Source of the DNA: Tillus elongatus | Taxonomy: Eukaryota > Arthropoda > Insecta > Coleoptera > Cleridae | Length of the DNA stretch: 64,000 bases | Direction of reading: 5' to 3' | Assembly (NCBI GenBank): GCA_964006375.1 | Contig: OZ023267.1 | Coordinates: forward strand, 80,733,682 to 80,797,681 | Shown here: piece by piece, positions 1-13,556 of the stretch | How the letters are laid out: every line of letters starts with the position of its first letter | How positions within the stretch are numbered: position 1 is the first letter of the stretch | Program-made: the position numbers and the translations under genes | Notes under the pieces: generated by a model | The model's database searches: none | What the model saw: the letters and a program-made list of their open reading frames with translations, nothing else | What the model was told of the DNA's origin: nothing

Positions 1-2
1 GA

Positions 3-1033
3 ACAATTTCGCTTAGTTTTAATCACTTAACCAACGTAGAAATATTTACTGGCGAGGACCTAAAGGTCATTAGAGAACATCTTAAACTCATTTATAATAA
101 CGATGAATTGATTAGTTTTGGCCAAAATCACATTTTCAAAATTTTAAAATTTACCAAATTTAATGTTTTATCTGTAAAAGATACAATTGTTTGCCTCCTG
201 AAAGTTCCTATCCTACATCCCACATCAGGAGCATACTTTCGAATCATTCCAACACCTCAAACCAATAGAGTCCTTGTACCACCTGCTTCCTTCTATTTGG
301 AAACACCTAAGAAAAAATCTGTGGACAGCAGAACAATGCCCTTCTGTCGAGGAAGCCATAATATGTACTGATCAACCCCAAGAAGAAATATGCCTCTTTG
401 CCACCACAATCAATTATTACACAGCATCCGTTCAACTCCGAAACGGAAATATCCTACTGATCACTAACCAGAAGGCCAGCATCTCAGAAGAGTGTCCGTT
501 AAGGCTAGACAGACAAACTACCACAACCAACACCCTCGTAGCCAGTCAAGAACAATGCAAGATATCTATAAACGGAGAGACTTATGAAGAAACCAGTCCA
601 AACATTACATGGGTACCTGACTTGATACAACCCTTACAGCCACAACCTCAACATATCATCAGATTCAATCCGATACATCTCAAAGAAGCCAGCAAATTAA
701 AAAGTCAGATGGAGAAAAAAAAGCATCATAACGTACTGCATACTTTGGTACAATTCAACATACATAGGAATGACCACCATAATCACAGTCATCCTAATGG
801 TCATCCTGTGTTACATCTCCATACATAAGTTTAAGAAGAAGGCCATGCTACACCAATCAAAAACCGATGTGCAGCAGAAGAATTTACCGAAAAGAACGAG
901 AACGTCTTTCACATTAGGGATGGAGGAATTGCGTTGCCTAGTAGCCGATTGCTGTAAGACCAATATCACGATATCCATTCCGATATCGTCCACTCAGCAT
1001 GACATCGACCACAGGCGGTCACAGAGTTCATAA
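3..1033 (+). pseudogene. env: Errantivirus-like env, 3' part, frameshifted
   Basis: The window opens inside the envelope gene of an insect endogenous retrovirus (Ty3/gypsy class with env). Reading starts in the frame of base 3, changes frame near base 315 and again near base 755, so at least two frameshifts break it. The three pieces align along their length with the better kept env at 24976-26415, sharing blocks such as KVPILHPT and a near match of NITWIPDLI. The last piece has a hydrophobic anchor (about bases 770-825) followed by a basic, serine-rich tail of roughly 70 residues ending at the stop at 1033; the other copy lacks this tail. Env of this class is a membrane glycoprotein that mediates fusion (family knowledge). 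No gag or pol precedes it here because the window starts mid-gene. The broken frames argue that it is dead. Confidence 0.85.
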
Positions 1034-1257
<224 letters not shown>

Positions 1258-1261
1258 CGTC

Positions 1262-2023
1262 AGGTTAATTGCATCGCAGGAAAATATTCCCAAAAGCTCA
1301 GTCCATGAAGTCTTGCACGAACAACTACTACATCAATTCCACTGTCAAAAGGTCCAAGCCTACTCCCTGCAGATCCGCTTCCACGTCAGAATTTTTGCAG
1401 GACAATTGTGACTCTCCATGTTGTCCATCATGTCCGGCATGATTGTGTAATAAATCTCCATAATAAATATTATTGTTCTGACGAGAATCGTCATTTAGTG
1501 GTGGAATGTTGGTTCAAGAATAAATTTTCTGTAAATGTATGGACCGCCGTCGTGGAAGATCATTTAGTTGGGGCCACATTTTTTCCCACAAAGGCTTGAT
1601 GGTGAGGCTTACCTATATTTTTTACAAAGTGATCTGCCCGTTTTGTTGGAAAACGTTGCTATTAGAGTACGACGTGCAATGTGGCTACTGCATGACGCTG
1701 CAGCGCCTCATTACAGTTTAGCGGCGAGGGAGTATCTCAATGAAATTTTCCCTGAGAGGTGGGTAGGGAGCGGTGGATTCATAGATTGGGCTGCCAGATC
1801 GCCCGAGTTGAACGCGATAGAGTTTTTTCTTTAGGGCCATGCTAAGTCGCTGGTATACAGAACTCCTGTGAATAACGTGATAGAGCTAAAGCAACGAATT
1901 TTTGACAGTTTCACAATAATAAGAGCAAAGGAGGGCATATTCTTCAGGGTTCCTCGCAACTTTCTGAGAAGAATGAATTTAAGTGTCGAAATGAAAGAAC
2001 AACATTTCGAAAACTTATTGTAA
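1262..2023 (+). pseudogene. Mariner-like (DD41-type) transposase relic
   Basis: Three frames together cover most of an IS630/Tc1/mariner transposase. The first part (from 1262) matches the helix-turn-helix region, with IPKSSVHEVLHEQLL recognisable. A second part (about 1520-1600) has the central VNVWTAVVEDHLVGATFF block. The third (1568-1834) has the second catalytic aspartate in WLLHDAAAPHY and the end of the catalytic core, PELNAIEFFL, followed by an in-frame TAG and a C-terminal tail to the stop at 2021-2023. Forty-one residues separate the second aspartate from the last acidic residue, which is Glu here. This spacing equals that of the transposase at 27804-28829. Frameshifts and stops make it non-functional. 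No terminal inverted repeats were identified around it. Confidence 0.8.
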
Positions 2024-2588
2024 GAGTATGGAGGAAATGTACATTTAACACGTTATACACTTTGCAACGATTAGCAAAAATATTACTTAATAATGTAGTT
2101 AGTGAATAAATTTTGTATTGAGTTGAGAATGTGAAAATCAGTTTAAAGCGGCGTTAAAGCATGAAAATGGTTGAAGTCGTTTTTCCCAGAATCGGGTCGT
2201 TTTATCGTATCGCAACGAGAAATACTTTTTTTAATAACTTTTGATGCTCTTTAACATGGTGCTGTTTAAATTCATAGGTTGGTGAAAACAAAAAAGTTAA
2301 GCGCCATAGATCGAAGGTTAAGGTCAGGTTAGGCCCTTTGGCTCTGGAGTATTTGCATCATATTTGAAACATAAATCTACAAGGGCACTAGTAATGCATG
2401 TGGAAGATTTGAAAAAAAACACTAATAAAAAATTTATCTGAGAAAAACTTTAAATAGATAATTCTTTGACACCTGTATCTCCGTCAATATTGAGTTTTCG
2501 AAAAATTTCTATAAAACTTTCTGGCCCTAATTTCTTACGAGGAATCACATCCTGAAGTTTTGACACATAGTTTCCGTAATTTCCATAA

Positions 2589-2591
<3 letters not shown>
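2024..2591. other. Non-coding, nothing recognised
   Basis: I see no ORF, known repeat or RNA gene. Part may be the 3' flank and inverted repeat of the transposase relic. Confidence 0.4.

Positions 2592-2674
<83 letters not shown>
2592..2674. repeat. (TA)n microsatellite
   Basis: About 83 bp of TA directly abutting the left LTR of the next element. Confidence 0.97.
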
Positions 2675-2675
<1 letters not shown>

Positions 2676-2677
<2 letters not shown>

Positions 2678-3070
2678 CTATAAATAGCAAATATGCCATA
2701 AAAATAGAAGCCTTTTAGTGTGGAGAAAAATGAGCCCTGTATATTAAATTTATACATCCTAATATTTAAATGCCCTGTATATTTTGTGTTGAATATTTGG
2801 GGGTAAATAATAAATATCATGAGAATTGAAGGAATACAGAACAATGCCTTGGTTTTACTTATGTTGTTTTTGGTTGACTAGTAAAGATCATTATAATATA
2901 AAGAACACCGAACAATGATTTGTTTTTATACATAGTATTTTGTTTAAAGAAAATAATTTTTATTTTTGTCCTAGTGAATAAGTAAATGTACAGTAGATAT
3001 AAACGTGGGTAATTAAAAGAAAACCCTTGCACGGAATTCCAAAAAGATTATTTATCACCATAATAACTTT
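2676..3070 (+). repeat. Left LTR of LTR retrotransposon A
   Basis: Bases 2676 to about 3000 are repeated with ~90% similarity at 8568-8890, same orientation, both starting with a GCTATAA-type sequence. A primer-binding site follows at 3072, which fixes the 3' end at about 3070. The last ~70 bp are not matched in the right copy, so that one is truncated or diverged. Confidence 0.85.
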
Positions 3071-3071
3071 T

Positions 3072-3089
3072 TGGCGCCGCAACGTCAGG
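3072..3089 (+). promoter_or_regulatory. Primer-binding site
   Basis: TGGCGCCGCAACGTCAGG lies directly after the LTR. The TGGCGCC start is the usual tRNA-Lys-type binding site of gypsy-like elements (established knowledge). Confidence 0.75.
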
Positions 3090-3855
3090 GTTTTAAAAAA
3101 TATTTAAAATAATATTCAAATTACGTTAAATTAAAGCAAATTTTCATACAAAATTTTAAAACTTAATAGGAAGCCACCATCAGGGCATTTTAAAAACAAT
3201 TAAAATTTAAATTATAACGTTTTCTTTAATTCAACTAAAAAAACAAAGGTAACAACAAAATTTGAGGAACCAACGGTAGCCAATAGCAAATTTTCAGTTA
3301 ATTTTGGTGTTAAGCATTTTGAGGTTTTCAGTGTTAGTATTGAAGAGAATATTGACAGCTAATTAATTGAACCATTTTATTTCGAAACTTAACAAAAATT
3401 TTAGTATTTTAGTACAGTATAAAATTATGCCATAATTTTTTTAATATGAAAAATTAAATTGCTATTTGGACAAATCAAATATAACAAATTGTTTTGTGAA
3501 AAATAAAGTCAAGAGGGTTATTTAAAAGGGAGTTAAAAATTTTGTGTAAAGGAACATTGTCTTGCAAAACAAGGTAATAGTTGATATAATTCCTGGCATT
3601 TCTCCACAATTTGTCTATAGAAGAGTAATTAAATCAGTTTTAATTAAGAAGTATACAGGAGCATTGTCTGGCAAAACACAGGTAACCATTTTCATCTACG
3701 TAAAGGAATAAAATTAAATACAATACAGGACCATCATTTAAATATTCTTTGTGATATAATATTGTATTAAAACTTTTAAACAACTTGTCAATACGTAGAA
3801 AGGGGGATAATTAAATTTTAAATTTACACTAAAATAAAATTAATAAAGTCTAAAT
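3090..3855 (+). other. Untranslated leader of retrotransposon A
   Basis: AT-rich and without ORFs. It contains two related ~28-bp segments near 3550 and 3657 built around CATTGTCT(T/G)GCAAAACA. No insulator-type array is evident. Confidence 0.5.
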
Positions 3856-5007
3856 ATGTCCGGGAAAAAACAAGTCGAAAGCAAAAAACCAACTAGGTCA
3901 GAAAAAGCAAAGGAATCAGAAGAACCTGTGATCAGAGTACCTGAAGATCCGGGGAAAATGGAAAAGCAGGAAAATGAAAAACTTAAACAGTACAAGGAGT
4001 GGAGGGAGCCTCAAGAAATTTTGGAAGAAGAAACAGAATATCAGGGCGATGTAACCTTTATAGTAGAAGAAGAAAAGGAACATAACAGCACCGTGATAGA
4101 AAACCCTTCAAATCAACCAGTAAAAAAACAAACGGAAGAGGAATCATCAATGACTAAACAATTAGCAGCGTTGTTCGATATGATGAAAAAACCATGAAAA
4201 ATTAGAGGACACCAAAAATGTAATGAAGTAAGATAGTTTTAGAACAGAAAGAAATGTAAATGCAAAATTATAAGAAAACATAAATGAAATCAAAAATGAA
4301 ATTAAACCAGATATTTTCAGAATAGAAAAACAACAACAAGAATATAATAAACATACTGAAGAAAATTTCAGGAGAGCCGAAGGAAACATACAGCAAAGTA
4401 AAACAGAGATTTTAACAGAAGTGAATAAAATTTATCAACTGGACGATGAGATAAAATCAAATCAAGAAAAATTCCAGGAAAGCAATCGAACAATCAAGAC
4501 GGAACTGGACACAGGAATACAGTCGTGTCATGACAAAATAAAGGAAGAAACTGCAATGAGGAGGTACGATATTAAAAAGGTCGAAACGTTTGTGGGGTCA
4601 GTAGACAGGAAAGAGGTCCGAGTCGAGAAGGAAACCGCTGAACAACTAATTAAAATGAAGGAAAAAGAAAATTTACTAGAAGCAAGCCCAGAAAATATAT
4701 AGAAAAGGAAATACTGCAAGAAGAAAATCTACAAGAAATGAGCCCTGAAAAATACCCAGACACGGCCAAAGAAGAAAAATTAATAACGACAACACAATAT
4801 TTATACTGTATCAAAATTGAAAATGACCAGAGAAATAAAACTAAGCTTCAATGTAATAAACATTATCTAGAAAATAATGAGAATAACCACGATTTTAAAA
4901 TTAGAAAACTTTTCGTTGAATACAATAATTTTTACAATAACTACAAATACAATCATAGCCAGAAATTTTATAAAAACAAATATTCTAGAAATTATAATAA
5001 ATCTTAA
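3856..5007 (+). pseudogene. gag: Gag-like, lysine/glutamate-rich, frameshifted
   Basis: A gag-position gene after LTR, primer site and leader. The first piece (3856-4197, 113 residues) starts at ATG and is very rich in Lys and Glu. It runs out of frame near 4190 and the reading continues in another frame (about 4195-4702) as a Lys/Glu-rich helix, probably coiled coil. A third piece is at 4738-5007 and is Asn/Tyr/Lys-rich. No zinc knuckle or capsid motif is recognisable, so the Gag call rests on position and composition. Downstream pol is absent: a DNA transposon sits at 5244-7484 and the rest to 8567 is non-coding, so the element is an internally deleted, dead copy. Confidence 0.55.
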
Positions 5008-5243
5008 ACTTATAAACCAAAATTTAATGACAAGAACCCACACATTCGGCATGAAAATAAACTAAATAACGTAAATAACAAGATACGTCATAGTATTTTT
5101 AGCAATTTTAATTTCCAAAGCAAAAAGCAAGAATATAAGAAATAATCTACATGAATTTTGATCAGATCCAATATGAAATAAGCAATGAAAAGGATAACCG
5201 CATGCCGAATAGACGAAACGAGACCGACAATAAATTTAATGCA

Positions 5244-7484
5244 CCGGGTGGCCAATTAATCGAGGTAAGCGGCTGTATCTCGGAAACCGTTCACCATAGA
5301 GCTTTGTGAAAAAAAAAATACCTTCAATAAATATGGCCAAGGAAAATCGTTGGATTTTATTTTCAAATACGTCAGATGCCCGCTAGGGGACGTAACACTA
5401 AGAGGAAATGGAAAAAATAGTATATCTCAGTAATATGTCGAGATAAACTGTATTGAAAATACCTGCAAATAAACTTCGTGTATATCGCGAACAATTTTTG
5501 TTCTGACAATTTTTCTCTAACTCTTCAGATAAAGTGGAGTGGGTAAGGCAAACATTGATTAGGAAAAAATGCAATATCTCGAGATCGCCGCATTGGAAAA
5601 TATTAGGCTTAGCGTCATTTAAAAGAGTGTTTCTTGCTCTATCAACTGCATTGCAAGCCATATCTTTGTTATTGCTACTGTAATCACTAAATGGCGCTTT
5701 TTAAAAAGCTAATACGATTTATGATTTTTCTCAAGAAACCTAAATACAATAATATAAATATTACTACATAGATATAAAGAGGACTAAAGGCCAAATAAAG
5801 TGGTGAAAATCCCAAGTCTCGATCTTTGGTTTAATGAAAAACTTATAAGACTGGAATTTAAACAAAAACACTTTCAGCATTGACTAATTTAAAGATTGAA
5901 AACAGAAATTTATTAATTAGCTAATTTAGTTTTATAGTTTTTTTGTTAAAAATAAGACTTATTTACGCATTCGTAACGCAACTATAACTTACTTATTCGG
6001 TCCAATAATTATACTCTAAAGGTTGAATAGGTAGGCTTTGGAAAAAAGACAAAATTACAATACTTTAAAGAAACGTCACATTAGTGACTCTAAATTCTTT
6101 GGCGTATAATTGAAATATTAAGAGTACCTTTAACAAATGATGAAGCCGTTGATATGATTGGTGTTTACTTTGAGTGCTTTCAAAATGCGGCAGTTGGTGA
6201 AAGACTGTATGCAATGCGGTATCCGCATCGCCACCATTACAACAGAAGAGTTTTTCCTCGCTTGGTGCAAAACGTACGTGAAACTGGAAGCTTAAGCCGA
6301 CCGGTGCTGCGGAGACGCCGTTGTTCCAGAAGAAAATATTATCAATGTTTTGGCATATATAGAATTTAATCCTCATGTTAGCACAAGAACATTGCATCTT
6401 GACTTGGGAATATCACGGACCACCATCCAAACTATTTTGAAAGCGCATAGGTAAGCTTATTATATTTTGAAATTCAAAATAGGTATTGTTATTTATCTCA
6501 CAGGGATCATAATGACGGTTGTGAAAATGATCAGGCGACAGTCGTAAAAATTATGATATCATAACACGACGTGTTACCATAATGATCGTTTAAGATACAA
6601 AACTTTATCTACTGGCATTTATTAGAACTTAAGACCCTTAAAAGATTTAAATTTTATTTGCAATACGATGAAACTGACATTTTTTACTTTATTTCATTGG
6701 TGTGAATGTAGCGTTTGTTTGTCATTTATTATTGAATTAGTTAGCTAGAGATTCGTGTTTTGTTCTCGCTTTAGTAGCAGTAGTGCTATAGTGAATCTCA
6801 TTATCGCACTATGGGCTGTTCACCCAAGCTAGACAGTTACATCATCAACCACCAAAATCAGTATCAGTATCAGTATCGGTTTTTCATTAATATATCCGGT
6901 TAAACAAAAGATAGAGACTCGGGATTTTCACCACTTGCTTTGGCCTTTAGTCCTCTTTCTATCTATGTAGTAATATTTATATCATTAACCTTAGGTTTCT
7001 TGAGAAAAATCATAAATTGTGTTAAATTTTTTAAAAGCGCCATCTAGTGATTACAGTAACAATAACAAAGACATGGCTTGCAATGCAGTTGATAGAGCAA
7101 GAAATACTCTTTTAAATGGCACTAAGTTCAATATTTTCCAATTAGGCGATCCCGAGATATTGTGTGTTTTCCTAATCAATGTTTGCCTTACCTCCACCAC
7201 TTTATCTGAAGAGTTAGAGAAAAATAGTCAAAACAAAAATTGTTCGTGATACACACGACATTTTTTTCAGGTATTTTCAACACAGTTTATCTGGACATAT
7301 TACTGAGATATCTTATTTTTTCCATTTACTCTTGGTGTCGCACCCTCTAGCGGGCATCTGATGAACTTGAAAATAATTTCCAACGGTTTCCCTTGGCCAC
7401 CTTTGCTAAAGATATTTTTCCCAAAACTCTATGTTGAACGGTTTCCGAGATACAGCCGCCTACCTCGCTTAATTGGCAACCCGG
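5244..7484. mobile_element. Mariner-like transposon with ~600-bp inverted repeats
   Basis: Bases 5244-5845 and 6880-7484 are inverted copies of each other. The outer ends read CCGGGTGGCCAATTAA on the left and the complement of CCGGGTTGCCAATTAA on the right. The right end is followed by TA; the left is preceded by CA, likely a decayed TA target. The interior holds an N-terminal transposase remnant. It sits inside retrotransposon A between gag and the right LTR. Confidence 0.8.
6130..6450 (+). pseudogene. Transposase N-terminal (HTH) remnant
   Basis: Between the long inverted repeats lies the DNA-binding half of a mariner-like transposase: the segment with RLYAMRYPHRHHYNRRVFPRL, then in another frame a second helix-turn-helix block (NVLAYIEF, TRTLHLDLGISRTTIQ). 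It is homologous to the N-termini at 28829 (minus) and 47991. The frame breaks near 6310. At 6450 the coding match stops at AG|GTAAGC, a perfect-looking splice donor, with an acceptor-like CTCACAG further on; an intron or chance are both possible. The catalytic domain is missing, so this is a non-autonomous deletion derivative. Confidence 0.75.
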
Positions 7485-8567
7485 TACAAAATAAACATAA
7501 AATTACAAGACAAAGAAATTTCTCCTAAAATAGATAAAAATTCATTACATATAACTATATGACGGAAAATTGGTCAATTTAAAATAAACATTACAGTGAT
7601 ATAACGCTGAGAAAATAAACTAAAATATCAGACGTATGAATAATACAAACAAGTAGGCATTATAGTAATCCAAGGGAAAATATAAATTAGAAAAACACAA
7701 ATATAATAGAAAAATTCAGTGATATTAAGGTAGGAGTAGTGCTGAAAATTGGAGACAGTTATTGGATATGTCAATTAGAGTAATCTTGATATAAAGGTGA
7801 AAAGGGGGAAATATGAAAAAATATTGCGTATAAAAAACATGGAATAAGTGGAGGAGAAAAATATATAAAAGTCGAAAGGACTGAAACCGGTTACGTACCG
7901 AGAAAGAGTTGCAATTAACAAAAAATAAAACATATAGGGGTCGGATTGATAGGAAAGGATTGGGATAGGTGGTGTAGCGAAAATAATGTGAAAAGTATAA
8001 TGATATGAAGAAGAAATATGATAGATATGTGTATGAATATGAATATGATAATAAAATATGTAATGAATAATAAAAGTTAATGTAATGAAAGTATTATAAA
8101 AAATGTATTGTTTGAAAAGGAAAAGTATGGAGACCATATATGTAGTGTAAAAAAGTTAAATTGTTAGAAGTTTATAAATGAAAAATATATAAAATATTCC
8201 TATTCCATTGTAGTATATCAATATAAGTAGAAGAAATAATGAAGTAAACTCGGAAAAGAAAATACCCCATAAGAAAAAAGTATACCAATAATTGTTATTC
8301 ACAGAAATAAGTCTTGAGGGAAACTGGATATGTCAAAATAACCAGGGAATGTCATAAATCTCGATTTATAAAAAAAGTAAATAACGAATTGCCACAAAAT
8401 AGTTATGAATTAAAGGATATAGGAAATTCTGGAATAAGGTGAATTTTCAATATAGAACACGTTTATAAGTACAATTAGATAAATAAATAGGCTGTAAAAA
8501 AATAAAACAAAGATTGTCTGCCTAACAATCATTATCCAGACACACTTTTTGTTAGGGGGAATTGCTA
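7485..8567. other. Non-coding interior of retrotransposon A
   Basis: AT-rich, purine-rich on the plus strand, with no pol motifs in any frame. The last bases before the LTR (GTTAGGGGGAA) look like a polypurine tract. Confidence 0.5.
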
Positions 8568-8890
8568 TAAGTAGCAAATATGCCATGAAAATAGAAACCT
8601 TTAATTGTGGAGAAAAAGCAGCTATGTATATTAAATTTATACATTCTAATATTTAAATGCCCTTATATTTTAAAGGGTGTTGAATATTTTGGGTTAAATA
8701 ATAAATATCATGAGAATTAAAGAAATACAGAACAATGCCTTGTTTTTACTTATATTGTTTTTGGTTGACTAGTAAAGATCGTTATAATATAAAGAACACA
8801 GAACAATGTTTTTTTTATACATAGTATTTTGGTTAAAGAAAATAATTTTTATTTTTGTCCCAGTGAATAAGTAAATCTACAGTAGGTATA
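8568..8890 (+). repeat. Right LTR of retrotransposon A
   Basis: Matches 2676-3000 at about 90% with small indels. Preceded by the purine tract AGGGGGAA. The two LTRs have clearly diverged, so the insertion is old. Confidence 0.85.
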
Positions 8891-9125
8891 GTCACAGTGT
8901 ATTTAACGTAAAATTGTTTTATTGTCAGTAAATTATAAATTCTAAAAAGACACACAGTGTTAGGAGTGAATTGCGGGGATATGTTTTATCAGTGTAACTA
9001 ATAAGAAGTTGGTCAATGGCAGGATGCAGGTCGAATGAACTCTGTGCACAACCTATATCCAAAAGGAGAGTTTTTTTGTTGAGATAAGGTTAGATATTCA
9101 AACAAAACAGGGAAATATAGGAGAC

Positions 9126-9300
9126 ACTCGAGAATAAACTGCGGCAAGATGAGTTAGACACTCGATGATAAACTGCGGCAATGGGAGTTGAAGAAAACAT
9201 TCGATTATAAACTGCGGTGACGTCAAAGATATTAAGTGCGGAACTACGAAAGTGTAACGAATAAGTGTAATTAGCACTCGATTTTAAACTGCCTTAATAT
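9126..9300 (+). repeat. Four spaced copies of a ~21-bp motif
   Basis: The motif ACTCGATNATAAACTGCGGC occurs at about 9129, 9162, 9200 (ATTCGATT variant) and 9281 (decayed end). Spacers differ in length and sequence, unlike a simple tandem repeat, which resembles a cluster of binding sites. Confidence 0.7.
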
Positions 9301-10137
9301 AAGATGGCAGGGTAATGCATATTAACCAGCAATAACAGTCAAGGTAGAAGAAAATTTTCCACCCAAAAGGCTATTCAAAATAAGCCCGATATCAATTAAT
9401 TGGCCCAATGAAATGGTGGCAGTAATAAAATCCAAATAGGTGATCCAATGGCAAATAATACAAATATCAACGGAGAACCAATTAGATACATTAAGCAGTA
9501 AGTTAATCTTGTAAATATTGTAATTATAAATGTGCATATTTTTTATATTGTGTTTAGTTTGAAGTATTTCAGTTACATTGATGAATTTTGTGTATGTTTA
9601 GAATATTAAAGGGGATATGCTGATAAAGGTCAAATTAATAGACCATAGTTTATTTAATTCTTGATAAAATAAGATGTTGATTTGTGTGATTTATTGACAA
9701 CGGTCAATAATATTTTTTGATATAGCTATGTTTTTCTAAAGAATTTAAATAACCAGAAATAAAACATTATAGCTTGTAGTTATATAGTCGGATTAATTTG
9801 ATCAATAAAAAATATAATATCACCAAATAAATCTAAATTCAAATGAATGTCAATTAAAAGAGTAAAATCAATAAAACCTCAATTGAAAATATTTTTAGGA
9901 AATTTCTAACACTCGAAATTAACAAAAATATACAAATAAGGTAGATCAAAACAAAAATGCTAGCCAAATTTCAGATCTCTACCCACGAGATAAGAGAAAA
10001 GTTACAGATACAGCGGTAAGTAAACAAATATTGGCATATTTTCATTTTCATCAATGTTAATACTTTAAATAAAGAGGCAAACCCATAATAATTAAAATTC
10101 TCATGCTCAACAATTAAAAGTGCTTAAAATACCATAG

Positions 10138-10139
<2 letters not shown>
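9301..10139. other. Non-coding, nothing recognised
   Basis: AT-rich with only short shadow ORFs. Confidence 0.4.

Positions 10140-10216
<77 letters not shown>
10140..10216. repeat. (TA)n microsatellite
   Basis: About 77 bp of TA. Confidence 0.97.
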
Positions 10217-10222
<6 letters not shown>

Positions 10223-10739
10223 GGTAGTATTATTTTATGACAGTGAACTATATATAGTTCACCGTTTTGTGGTTACTAGTGAAAGAAATTTTTCAAATAT
10301 CTGAAAGTTGTGATCTCGTCATAAGCGAATTCTTTCTATGCAAATTCATTATAAAAATCTATGATAATTTACTAAAAATAGTACTTCTACAAAAATTGGT
10401 TAAAAATTGTACGTAAAAAATCTATAAAACATTTTACTCTAAAATTTCCCTAAACAATCTTTTTGCTCGAAAATTCATTCCCTAAAACATTATTTTTCAC
10501 GAATTTGATAAAAAAATGTTGCATCAAAACTTCGCCTAAATATACTTCACACAAAAATTCTAAACCATTTTTTTTTCTTTCAAGAAAATTACAAACAATT
10601 TTTTCTTTCAAGGAAATTATTTAAAAAGTTTAAGAAAAATTGCTATTTCATGAACATTTAGTACATGAAAATTCGCTAATGAAATAAATAAAAATTTATA
10701 GAATCTGATCAAAATACATACGTGGGACTTTTGTTGCGA

Positions 10740-10935
10740 GTCAATAAAGAAAATTTTATTTTGCTTGACGATGCTGTAAAAATCGAAATCAGTTACAGAG
10801 AAGAAAACAAGCGCTTGTGAAGCCACAGGAAAAGTATGGAATGGTTTAACCAAGTTAGAGCAACGGAAACAACCTGATCTGCTATTAAAATTTGAATTAA
10901 GTCTTAAGAGTTCCCATTTCATTTATGAATTATTT
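10740..10935 (+). repeat. Dispersed repeat with hammerhead-like core (decayed)
   Basis: Shares about 150-200 bp with 18765-18910, 45893-46110 and 47540-47765, including the core at 10763-10798 (TTGACGATGCTGT, GAAAT, GTTACAGA) and the CAAGCGCTTGTG / TATGGAATGGTT blocks. See the finding on hammerhead motifs; this copy is the most decayed. Confidence 0.6.
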
Positions 10936-11239
10936 TTATAAAAATTCGCCAAAGATTCAATGCAATCACATAAGCTGATTATATAACGTTAAAAAAGAGA
11001 ATAAACAAAATTAAAAAGATAATTCACACTGCGTCATGTTCAAATTAATAATAATGGATTAAGCGTCGGGCGTCTCCTGACAATCTGAGCTGTAGAAGCG
11101 TACGATAATGAATGTGTTATAAGTTTACATGTAACCGTATGCTTTAGCATAACAAATAATGTTTGTTTCAAATGGTTTTTTACAAAAGTTTCATCAAATT
11201 AACACCTGAAACAGAAATCTAGGACTTTGTTAAAGACAT

Positions 11240-12496
<1,257 letters not shown>

Positions 12497-13371
12497 TTAA
12501 ATCGAGTACCTCTTATATTAATGCATTTTTGCATTTTCCATCGAATTGTAATATAAGCTTGTGAGGAAAAAATGAAAGCGTTCATAGTTTGTGTGTTATT
12601 TCAATTGTTTTGCAATTTTCAGCACATATTAAAAATTATAATACGGAGTTTTTACCAATAGTCTGGAGTCCCATGAAAATGACGCGTTCAGAGAGGTTTT
12701 CGTTTTTTATTGTCTGTCGAAAAAATCAATATGCCGTATACAGGAGGCTCACAAATATTGTCTGAATTTGAAAAAATTCGAACAGCCTATACTCAATTTT
12801 TTCAAATAGAACAGCCTGTATTTTGTGCTTCAGAAGTGAACGGCATGCTCTCTGCTTCAAGTTTTTATATACAAACTTTAGTTTTGGATATATTTAGATT
12901 TATAATCGCATACCATGAATCAGGTACATTTCAAAATTTTTCTTTTGGTCCTTTTGTTAAAAATTTTAATGCAAAATTATATCTTGGCAGGTGGGTAAAT
13001 AGCTTGAAGAGGTTCGTTGGCCAGGAAAATCGGACTAGTTTTTGGTCCTTCTCAAATAGCGTTATTTAGATGAAATATGGCACATTGTTTCTACTATATA
13101 GATTATACTGGTAACAAAATTTGATGCCTGCTTCCATTACAAAAAGACATATTTTATTAAAAACATTTTTATGAAAATTCACTACCATAACGCACTTGCT
13201 GCGTCCAGACTTTTTATGTATAGATTTGTATTACATTTTTCTCTCATGAGCTAAGATGTTTCTATCTCTGTACTCTTAAATACTGCTAATTTGTGAGCTT
13301 ACAGTCGACACTATTTAATATCCTGAATTTTAAGCAATCTACTGTTAATGAGTGAAGATTGGAACCTGTGA
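12497..13371. other. Non-coding, with decayed repeat pieces
   Basis: An open frame at 12710-13069 overlaps family repeat sequence and is not a gene. At 13171-13211 there is an isolated right end of the GCAG-type MITE family (ATGAAAATTCACTACCATAA and on). Confidence 0.5.
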
Positions 13372-13556
13372 TGATAAGTACAATTTGGAGAATCCAATTC
13401 ATCACAATACAGTTTTTAGACCTGACGATCGTTTCGCTAACAAAATTAGCGTCATCAGAGGAATGAATAAACTGATGACGCTAACTTTGTTAACGAAACG
13501 ATCGTCAGGTCTAAAAACTGTGTTGTGATGAATTGGGTTCTCCAAATTGGTCTTAA
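13372..13556. mobile_element. Fold-back element with hammerhead-like arms
   Basis: Two ~85-bp arms (13373-13462 and 13472-13556) are inverted copies separated by only about 10 bases, able to form one long hairpin. Each arm contains the order CTGATGA, a stem-loop (GCTAA/TTAGC), GAAAC, GATC, GTC. A related, more decayed element is at 62560-62880 and a partial arm at 14652-14735. Confidence 0.85.

Noticed and set aside
7775..8137. 120-residue minus frame rich in Tyr, Phe and Ile
   Set aside because: AT-composition artefact in the non-coding interior of retrotransposon A.
10617..10922. 101-residue minus frame
   Set aside because: Lies over a dispersed hammerhead-type repeat; homologous copies are not open.
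12710..13069. 119-residue open frame
   Set aside because: Its second half is a dispersed repeat (GTTCGTTGGCCAGGAAAATC block), and no domain is visible.
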